From DATADD01 sp046262355 (GTDB lineage: Bacteria; Actinomycetota; CADDZG01; WHSQ01): a stretch of 59,471 nucleotides of DNA. The stretch lies in NCBI GenBank assembly GCA_046262355.1, contig JBHEMX010000056.1, positions 1 through 59,471 on the forward strand. The letters run 5' to 3'. Position numbers and translations under genes: made by a program. Each line of letters begins with the position of its first letter. Position 1 is the stretch's first letter. Positions 53,139 to 59,471 of this stretch are shown here, one piece after another. The notes beneath the pieces are model-generated. The model was not told the DNA's origin, did not search any database, and saw nothing but the letters and a program-made list of their open reading frames with translations.

Positions 53139-54434
53139 GTGGAGATGATCAAGCGGGGAGTTGGCCTCTTCGCTACCAAGCGCAACTTCGCCTGGCTCAT
53201 GGGGACCCAGTTCCTCGCCCTCGCCGGCGACGGGATCGTGCAGACCGCGCTCGCCAAGTCGATCGCCTTCGGCGATCAGAGGGGATTCGACCTCGAGGGA
53301 GCGCGCTCGCCCGACGAGCTCCTGCGCATTGCGCTCTATCTCATGGTGCCCTACTCGATCATCAGCCCCTTCCTCGGAGTCGTCATCGATCGCTGGGACA
53401 GGCGCCGCCTGCTGGTTCTCGCCAACGGGCTGCGCGCGGTGGTGCTCGCGCTCGTGGCGCTCGCGGGGACCGCTCGCGTCGGCGACCTCCCGCTCTTCCT
53501 CGCCTTCCTGCTGACGTTGATGTCGACACGTCTCGTGCTCGCCACGAAGGCGGCCGCACTTCCGGCGACGCTGGACGAGACATCGCTCGTCGAGGGCAAC
53601 GCGGTGTCCCAGCTCGGCGGCGCGCTGTTCCAGCTCGGCGGCGTCGCCGTCGCCTTCGTGGCCGCGGGCTTCCTCGCGGTCGAGCCCATCGTTCTGGCGG
53701 GCGCACTGGTCTACGGGCTCGGCGCTGCAGCTGCGTGGATGTTGCAGCAAACCGGAGCGGCGCGTGCACGGTGGACCCTGGGCGAGGAGATCGCGCGCGT
53801 CGTCCGCAACATCGCGGCCGGCGTCAAGGAGGTCGCGCGCGTGCCGAAGGCGGCGGCCTCGATCACCACCTACTTCTGGCTCCGTTTCCTGTGGAGCTTC
53901 ACCCTCGTCGGGCTCGGCTTCGTGGCGCGCGATCTCCTGGCGGGCGACGACCTCCTCGTCGCGGCGCTCGTCGGCGGAGGCGGGGCCCTGGGCGCGGCCC
54001 TCGGCTTCGTGCTGTCGCCGATGCTGCACGAGCGCACGCGCACGACCGCACATGCCGTTCTCGGCGGTGCGGCCCTCGGCGGCGCAGCGGTCGCGTTGCT
54101 CGGCGCCGTGCAGGTGCAGGTCGCCCTCGCCCTGCTGGCTTTCGGTCTCGGCCTCGGCTTCTTCGTCGCCAAGATCTCCCTCGACACGCTCGTGCAGCAA
54201 GCTCTCGGCGATGACTTCCGGGGGCGCGCCTTCTCGCTCTACGACATCGCCTACAACGTGGCCTGGGTGCTCGCCGCCGCTGGCATGAAGCTGCTGTGGA
54301 CGCCCGCGACCGACGGCGCGCTGATCGCCGGGATGGGTGTCGTCTTCCTCGCCGGGCTCGCCGCGCTCGCCGGGTGGTACCGGCGCGCCGGCCTGCTCGC
54401 ACCCCAGGTGGCCGCAGAGAAGGTCGGTCTCTGA
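53139..54434 (+). CDS. MFS transporter
   Basis: A 431-residue major facilitator with about 12 transmembrane helices. The typical loop-2 motif GVVIDRWDRRRLLVLAN lies near 90, as in EntS-like exporters, and LGDDFRGRAFSLYDIAYN matches the second-half equivalent. It is probably an exporter of a small molecule. GTG 53139 has AGGG seven bases upstream. It stands between two paralogous phosphatase-like genes with gaps of 10-15 bases, forming a three-gene unit with them. Confidence 0.88.
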   Translation: MEMIKRGVGLFATKRNFAWLMGTQFLALAGDGIVQTALAKSIAFGDQRGFDLEGARSPDELLRIALYLMVPYSIISPFLGVVIDRWDRRRLLVLANGLRAVVLALVALAGTARVGDLPLFLAFLLTLMSTRLVLATKAAALPATLDETSLVEGNAVSQLGGALFQLGGVAVAFVAAGFLAVEPIVLAGALVYGLGAAAAWMLQQTGAARARWTLGEEIARVVRNIAAGVKEVARVPKAAASITTYFWLRFLWSFTLVGLGFVARDLLAGDDLLVAALVGGGGALGAALGFVLSPMLHERTRTTAHAVLGGAALGGAAVALLGAVQVQVALALLAFGLGLGFFVAKISLDTLVQQALGDDFRGRAFSLYDIAYNVAWVLAAAGMKLLWTPATDGALIAGMGVVFLAGLAALAGWYRRAGLLAPQVAAEKVGL

Positions 54435-54446
54435 GCCACTTCCTGC

Positions 54447-56135
54447 GTGTCGCAGCGTGACCGCGGGCCCGCCGCCGGCGCCGCGCGCGCCCGGCGAGCG
54501 ACCCTCCGCATGCCGGCGCGGGCGATCGGCGCGGTCGTGGTCGTCGCCGTCGTCGCGCTCGCGACCCTGGCGGTGCGCGCGCGCCGCGACGAGCAAGGGC
54601 CGCTGCCGTCCTTCCGGCAGCAGGCCTGCGGGCTGGCGGATGACTGGCTGAGACTCACCCGCCGCGGACACTTCGGCCCGCGCTCCGGGCAGGTGGCGCT
54701 GCTTCCGGAGCAGCCCGCGTACATGGCATCGGGGGCCGGGGGCTGGAGCCACTCCGGGCCGTGGCCCTACCTCACGCACGTCCCGCTGGTGTTCTACGGA
54801 CCGGGCATCGTGCCGGCCCGGGGCGACGTGGACACCGCGGTCACGCTCGCCGACATCGCCCCGACGATCGCCACCCTGCTCAAAGGCTCGCTGCCCGCGA
54901 GCGACGGTGCGCCGCTCGGCGCGGTGGCGCGCCTCGACGCGCGCCAGATGGCGGGCAGCTCTCCCAAGCTCGTCGTGACGATCGTGTGGGACGGGGGAGG
55001 GTGGAACGTCCTCGAGCAGTGGCCCAACGCATGGCCGAACCTGCGCAGGATGATGGCCGAGGGCGTGAGCTACACGAACGCGAGTGTGGGGTCGTCGCCG
55101 TCCGTGACGCCGGCGGTGCACACGACCATCGGCACCGGACGTTTCCCGTCGTCGCACGGCATCACGGGCGTCCCCGTGCGCGACGAGAGCGGCGAGGTGG
55201 TGGATGCCTTCCTCAAAGGTGAGTCGTCGCGCTTCATACAGGTCCCCACGCTGGCGGAGCTGTGGGATGAGCAGTCCGATGATCGTGCATTGATCGGCAT
55301 GGTCGGCTACGAGCCGTGGCACCTCGGCATGATCGGTAAAGGCGCCGAGCGCGAAGGAGGCGACAAGGACGACGCGGTGTGGCTCAACATCGAGACCAAC
55401 GAGTGGATAACGAACCCAGAGCACTATCGCCTTCCGCCCTCGATCCCCGCGACGGAAGGCTTGGAAGGAGACATCGAGCGCACCGATGCCGCAGACGGCC
55501 GCGTCGACGGCGCATGGCGCGATCACGCGATCCTCGACGATCCAGGGCGCATCGAGGAGCTGCCCGGCTTCATCCGCTACCACGAGCGCGCGCTGGAGAA
55601 CCTCGTACGCGCCGAGGGCTATGGACGAGGCGGGCCCACCGACCTCTTGTTCACGAACTTCAAGCAGATCGATCGCGACGGCCACTACTACAACATGGCT
55701 TCCGAGGAGGTGCGCGACACAGTGGTGGCGAGCGACGAGGCGCTCGGCGCGTTCCTGGACTTCCTCGACGAGGAGGTGGGGCGCGGCAGCTACGTGGTCG
55801 CGCTGACGGCCGACCACGGCCAGCAGCCCGACGCGCCGGCGGTCGACGGCTACGGCATCGATCCCAACGAGGTCGAGAACGACGTCAACGCCGAGTTCGG
55901 CCCGATCATGCGAGCCGTGTGGCCCACGGAGGCGTTCCTTTATCCCGACGTCATGGAGGAGCGCGGCGTGACGGTCGAGGAAGTCGCGCGCTTCCTCGGC
56001 GACCTCCGGCTGGAGGACAACACGAAGAGGCCGGACATCGCGGTCGCCGGAGCGGGACGGTTCGCCGCGGACGATCGCCTCTTCGCCCTGGCGATCCCGG
56101 CGGGCATGCTGCCGGGGCTCCGCTGCACCGAGTGA
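54447..56135 (+). CDS. Membrane-anchored alkaline-phosphatase-superfamily protein B
   Basis: A 562-residue paralog of protein A: N-terminal anchor (ARAIGAVVVVAVVALATLAV, about 25-45), early segment VPLVFYGPG and LADIAPTIATLLKG, then TIVWDGGGWN, SSPSVTPAVHTTIGTG, IDRDGHYYN and LTADHGQQP in order. All metal and nucleophile segments are kept. The shared order and sequence with protein A indicate duplication around the MFS gene. They differ in the insert after GGDKD, which suggests different substrates. GTG 54447 starts 12 bases after the MFS stop. Confidence 0.8.
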   Translation: MSQRDRGPAAGAARARRATLRMPARAIGAVVVVAVVALATLAVRARRDEQGPLPSFRQQACGLADDWLRLTRRGHFGPRSGQVALLPEQPAYMASGAGGWSHSGPWPYLTHVPLVFYGPGIVPARGDVDTAVTLADIAPTIATLLKGSLPASDGAPLGAVARLDARQMAGSSPKLVVTIVWDGGGWNVLEQWPNAWPNLRRMMAEGVSYTNASVGSSPSVTPAVHTTIGTGRFPSSHGITGVPVRDESGEVVDAFLKGESSRFIQVPTLAELWDEQSDDRALIGMVGYEPWHLGMIGKGAEREGGDKDDAVWLNIETNEWITNPEHYRLPPSIPATEGLEGDIERTDAADGRVDGAWRDHAILDDPGRIEELPGFIRYHERALENLVRAEGYGRGGPTDLLFTNFKQIDRDGHYYNMASEEVRDTVVASDEALGAFLDFLDEEVGRGSYVVALTADHGQQPDAPAVDGYGIDPNEVENDVNAEFGPIMRAVWPTEAFLYPDVMEERGVTVEEVARFLGDLRLEDNTKRPDIAVAGAGRFAADDRLFALAIPAGMLPGLRCTE

Positions 56136-56217
56136 CCGGGTCGAGCAACGGGGTACGGCGCCGCACCGGCGAGAGCCACGATCCCGGAGCCCGGAGCCAT
56201 TAGAGTGACGGCCGTCC

Positions 56218-58227
56218 ATGGCCGACACCAAAGTGACCGAACGCGTCCACCTCGAGGGCGGGGGGAGAACGCCGGGGAGGGCCCGCGGCTTGCTCGGGCA
56301 CCCGCTCGCGTTCCTCGCGACCGCGCTCATCCTGCTGACGTTGTTCGGCTGGACATTCGTCGCCAACCCCGACCGCGTCGCTCCCACCAAGGATCCCGCC
56401 TATTACACATGGCGAACCGAAGCGCTGATCTCGGAGGATCCCGTCACGCTGCTGGAGATCAGAGGCGCCTTCGACATGTTCGCGGGCGGGTACCGCGTCG
56501 CTGCGCCGGTCATCGGCGGCTTCCTGAGGCAAGTGGCCGGGATCTCCTCGCTGCACTCGACCGCTTTCCTCATGGTGATCGTTCCCGTGGTCACCGCGCT
56601 GCTGCTCGCCGGCTTCGCGTATCGCAATCGCCGCGATCCCTTGATCTTCCACGCGGTGGCCTTCGGGACGGCGAGCCTGTATCTCACCCCCCCGTTCGTG
56701 GGCTACCTCGACAACATCCTGTGCCTCTTCTTCCTCGCCGCCGCGATCTGGTTCATCGGACCGGCGCGTGACTCGTTGGCCGCGCGCTCTGCTCTACTGC
56801 TGTTCCTTGTCTTGGCGGGTTTCACGCATCCGACGACGCTTGCGATCTTCTGTCTCACTCTCGGAGCGATCGCGTTCGTGAGATTGTTGTTCCGCCGCTT
56901 CGATCTCCGTTCCGTGGTGAGGGACGACGGACCGATGCTCGCGACCGCGTTCGCCGCCGGGGTCGTCACGTATCTCGTGTGGACGGTCGGCATCTGGGGC
57001 GAGTCGGCATCGCTCGGAGAGGCCGCGCTGCCGCCGCCTTACGGCTCGGGCTTCTTCGTCGAGCGCATGTTGCTGTGGATCAAGGCGATGCGTCCCGCGC
57101 TCAACGCTCCTCTGTTCCTCGTCGGGCTCGTCGGCGTCATCGTGACGGCGCGACGGTGGTTCGAGGACTCCTTGGCCATGGTCTCGATCGTGTGGTTGCT
57201 GCCGCTCGGCGGGCTGTTTGGGTTCCTCGCCGGGATCGCGTATCCGTACTACCGCTTCTTCAACACGACGCTCGCATGGGTGCTGTTGGTCGGTGTCGGG
57301 GCGTATCTCCTCCTGCGGCTGTTCCTCGACCTCGCGCGGCGCGGCGGCATCGCCGTGCTGGCACTCCTCGGCGTTGCCGCGATCATCGCGATCTTCGCCA
57401 CGAACCTGAGCGCGGGCTTCGACCAGGCGGGGTGGAACGACCCGAGCAAGGGCTGGATCTCCGCACAGACGCGCCGGCAGCTCGATCTGCTGCGCGCCGC
57501 CCTCGGCGGCGACGAGCGTCCGGTGGTGTTCGTCATCGACGACGAGACCTCGACGTTCCAGATCTGGGGCTTCACGAAGCTAGCGGGCAACACGTCGCGC
57601 TACGCGCTGCCGCACGGCCACATCGATCAGGGCTACCTCTATCTCGGGTCGCTCCAGAGCTTCCTGGACGGCGAGCCGACCCTGCGCGGCGAGGCCACCT
57701 ACGACAAGCTCTCTCCAGAGCTGCTCGCGAACGCCGAGGAGGGCATCGATGAGTCGGGCGAGGAGCCGATCGTCGTGGTCGCGAGCGCGTTCAACGCGAC
57801 GGGAGCGAACGCAGAGATCGCCGCCGCCGCCGAGCCGGTCGACGCGGCCGAGGAGGTGTGGATCGTCAACGACAACGGAGTCATCACGCCGGGCGGACCC
57901 TCTCTGGCCGGCGACACCGTGGAGCGAAGCGACGCCGGAGGCCTTCACGTCTTGCGCGTGCTCGGCGCGCTGGCTCTCCTGTTGGTCCCCGGCGCGCTGG
58001 CCTTCCGCCGGTTCGTGCCGGGCGGCACCTTCGCGGAGGCGCTCGGGATGGTCCCTGCGCTGTCGACCGCACTTCTCGGGCTCGTCGGGATGGTCGTCCT
58101 GGCGCTCGCGCGCGCGCCGTTCTCTTCCGGCCCGGCGTGGGTGGCCTTGCTGATCACCGCCGTCCTCGGCGCGCTCGTCGGCGCCCGCTCCGACGTCTTG
58201 CGGGGGCGCCGAACCGCAACGCCGTGA
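56218..58227 (+). CDS. Polytopic membrane protein, GT-C glycosyltransferase-like
   Basis: A 669-residue protein with about 11-13 transmembrane helices in residues 28-405, a large extracytoplasmic domain (about 415-575), and more helices near the C-terminus (about 580-660). The first outside loop has TKDPAYYTWRTEALI, resembling the acidic loop of GT-C (PMT-like) sugar transferases that use polyprenyl-linked donors. Without a clear family match this remains a suggestion. The neighbouring flippase and epimerase/glycosyltransferase genes fit a surface-polysaccharide role. Confidence 0.65.
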   Translation: MADTKVTERVHLEGGGRTPGRARGLLGHPLAFLATALILLTLFGWTFVANPDRVAPTKDPAYYTWRTEALISEDPVTLLEIRGAFDMFAGGYRVAAPVIGGFLRQVAGISSLHSTAFLMVIVPVVTALLLAGFAYRNRRDPLIFHAVAFGTASLYLTPPFVGYLDNILCLFFLAAAIWFIGPARDSLAARSALLLFLVLAGFTHPTTLAIFCLTLGAIAFVRLLFRRFDLRSVVRDDGPMLATAFAAGVVTYLVWTVGIWGESASLGEAALPPPYGSGFFVERMLLWIKAMRPALNAPLFLVGLVGVIVTARRWFEDSLAMVSIVWLLPLGGLFGFLAGIAYPYYRFFNTTLAWVLLVGVGAYLLLRLFLDLARRGGIAVLALLGVAAIIAIFATNLSAGFDQAGWNDPSKGWISAQTRRQLDLLRAALGGDERPVVFVIDDETSTFQIWGFTKLAGNTSRYALPHGHIDQGYLYLGSLQSFLDGEPTLRGEATYDKLSPELLANAEEGIDESGEEPIVVVASAFNATGANAEIAAAAEPVDAAEEVWIVNDNGVITPGGPSLAGDTVERSDAGGLHVLRVLGALALLLVPGALAFRRFVPGGTFAEALGMVPALSTALLGLVGMVVLALARAPFSSGPAWVALLITAVLGALVGARSDVLRGRRTATP

Positions 58228-58293
58228 TGGTTGCATGGTGAGACGAGGCGCTCCTGTGGGTCCGGACCCCCTAAGGCCGCCCGGGACCGGCGC

Positions 58294-59471
58294 GTGAGCG
58301 ACAACGCGGACCCGCTCGGGGAGGAGCGGCTGTCGGGCGCCGCGGCCGCGGATGTCCGCACCGTGGCGCGCGCCGGCGCGGTTCAGATCGCCGGCCAGTT
58401 CTCGCAGCGAGGCTTCGCGTTCATCTTCACGGCCGTGGCGGTCAGGATCCTCGGCCCCTCCGGTTATGGGCTTTACCGTCAGGTGTCCCAGGTTCTCACG
58501 ATCGCCGGTCAGGTCGGGCTGGCCGGCTTCAACTACGCCGCCATGCGCTTCATCACGCGCGCGCGCGCGAGCGGCGATCACGGGGGAGTGCGCGCCGCCG
58601 CGCAGGTCGGCAGCGCGGGAGCGGCCCTCGCGTCGACGCTGGCCGTGGTCGTCCTGGTGGCGACGGCAGACCCCCTTGCCTCGCTCTTCGCCGACGAGCC
58701 CGCGGACGCAGGCGAGATCGCGCGCCTGCTTCGCCTTGGGGTCCTGTTCGTGCCGCTGTTCGCGCTCATGCAGGTGCTGCGCTACTGCACCCAGGCCTAC
58801 AAGACGATGGTTCCGTCCGTCGTCGTCGGCAACATCGTGCAGCCTATCGCTCGCTTCGCGCTCGGCGTGGGGGCCCTGCTGGCGGGCTTCGCCATCGCAG
58901 GGGCGATCACCACGCTCGTCGCGAGCGAGGCGATCGGCGCGCTCGCCGGCGCGCTCGCCTACCGGAGGATGTTGACCACCGAGGAGCGGGGCGCCGTGGG
59001 CGAGCGCCGGGTCGGTCCGATGGTGCGCTTCGCGCTTCCTCAGGCGGGGGCGTCGTTGCTCGGGATCCAGACGCTCGGCCTCGGCATCGTCCTGTTGGGG
59101 ATCTACAGCGGCAACGCGCAGGTGGGGCTCTTCGGGATCGCCCTGTCGCTGCAGGGGCCGGGGACGATCTTCCTCGGAGGCATCGTGAACATCTGGGCGC
59201 CGGTCGTCTCGGACCTCCACGAGCGCGGCGAGATCGACAGGCTCGGGGCCCTCTACCAGACGATCAACCGCTGGATCGCAACCTTCTCGTTCCCCGTCTT
59301 CGTCGCGCTGATCCTCGAGGCCGACCTCTTCGTCAAGCTCTTCGCCGGGGCCGAGGGGGCGGGAGCGGTTCCCGTGGTCGCGGTTCTCGCCGCCGGCAAC
59401 CTCTTCTACACGGGCACGGGACCGACGGGCTACGTGCTCTCGATGACCGGGCGGCCGGGACTCAACTTCCT
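58294..59471 (+). CDS. Polysaccharide flippase (Wzx/MATE-like), cut by window end
   Basis: The first 392 codons of a membrane protein from GTG 58294; no stop before the edge. From residue 30 it shows RAGAVQIAGQFSQRGFAFIF, RILGPSGYGLYRQ and QVGLAGFNYAAMRFI, the typical N-terminal signature of Wzx-type polysaccharide or lipid-linked oligosaccharide flippases. Regular hydrophobic helices follow (about ten visible). It should move a lipid-linked glycan across the membrane. The C-terminal helices are missing only because of the window edge. Confidence 0.87.
   Translation, partial: MSDNADPLGEERLSGAAAADVRTVARAGAVQIAGQFSQRGFAFIFTAVAVRILGPSGYGLYRQVSQVLTIAGQVGLAGFNYAAMRFITRARASGDHGGVRAAAQVGSAGAALASTLAVVVLVATADPLASLFADEPADAGEIARLLRLGVLFVPLFALMQVLRYCTQAYKTMVPSVVVGNIVQPIARFALGVGALLAGFAIAGAITTLVASEAIGALAGALAYRRMLTTEERGAVGERRVGPMVRFALPQAGASLLGIQTLGLGIVLLGIYSGNAQVGLFGIALSLQGPGTIFLGGIVNIWAPVVSDLHERGEIDRLGALYQTINRWIATFSFPVFVALILEADLFVKLFAGAEGAGAVPVVAVLAAGNLFYTGTGPTGYVLSMTGRPGLNF

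Noticed and set aside
53100..56390. Very long open frame (about 1100 codons) on the minus strand opposite phosphatase A, MFS and phosphatase B
   Set aside because: It is antisense to three well-supported genes; in DNA this GC-rich the opposite frame stays open by codon bias. The product is Arg/Glu/Gly/His-rich with no domain.

Overview
The window is about 59.5 kb of very GC-rich DNA. Almost every gene uses GC-ending codons, GTG and TTG starts are frequent, and neighbouring genes often overlap by ATGA, GTGA or TGATG. Together with an F420:NADPH oxidoreductase, an archaeal-type methylmalonyl-CoA mutase large subunit, biotin-dependent acyl-CoA carboxylases with fused biotinyl domains, and Hanks-type kinases, this suggests an uncultured or little-studied Actinomycetota chromosome. 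That is inferred from gene content; no rRNA or marker phylogeny is available. I see no rRNA, tRNA, CRISPR array, integrase or insertion sequence.

Layout. 0-9 kb: a truncated secreted beta-helix protein; an ECF sigma factor with its membrane zinc-finger anti-sigma; an alkaline-phosphatase-superfamily enzyme overlapping a lipid kinase; a YdcF-like protein; a succinate dehydrogenase operon sdhD-sdhA-sdhB with no visible sdhC; and a GalE-like epimerase. 9-14 kb: methylmalonyl-CoA mutase large subunit (no cobalamin domain) behind a 15-codon mini-ORF that reads like a sugar-nucleotidyltransferase N-terminus, then NpdG, a glycosyltransferase and an unknown protein. 14-26 kb: biotin metabolism and acyl-CoA catabolism. 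This includes one carboxylase alpha chain, a METTL25-like methyltransferase, BirA, a mismatch uracil-DNA glycosylase with an N-terminal repeat, and a leucine-degradation-like operon (carboxylase beta, methylglutaconyl-CoA hydratase, HMG-CoA-lyase-like, carboxylase alpha) ending at a strong hairpin. 26-35 kb: Cu/Zn superoxide dismutase, the remains of a receiver/HPt phosphorelay, a CAP protein, an inactive and an active GGDEF protein, an acyl-CoA dehydrogenase, RNase D coupled to a NYN-LOTUS protein, and a DUF2304-GT2 fusion.

35.6-51.3 kb is the most unusual part: a kinase-rich island. A tightly packed seven-gene run encodes APH-fold kinase, GT4 glycosyltransferase, APH-fold kinase, ABC exporter, APH-fold kinase, a PEP-carboxykinase(ATP)-like protein and an FHA protein with a dead kinase domain. 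Next come a divergent APH-fold protein lacking its catalytic Asp, a fifth APH-fold kinase and a canonical receptor Ser/Thr kinase. Four of the five APH-fold proteins carry two copies of an N-lobe motif (YxPGxRCxxxY); only the second copy has the ATP-binding Lys. I propose, as inference, that this is an undescribed system that phosphorylates and exports a glycosylated or polyprenyl-type metabolite or surface polymer, with pseudokinases as regulators.

51.3 kb to the right edge: two paralogous membrane-anchored phosphodiesterase/phosphatase-like proteins flank an MFS transporter, followed by a GT-C-like membrane protein and a Wzx/MATE-type flippase cut by the window end. This suggests continuation into a surface-polysaccharide locus.
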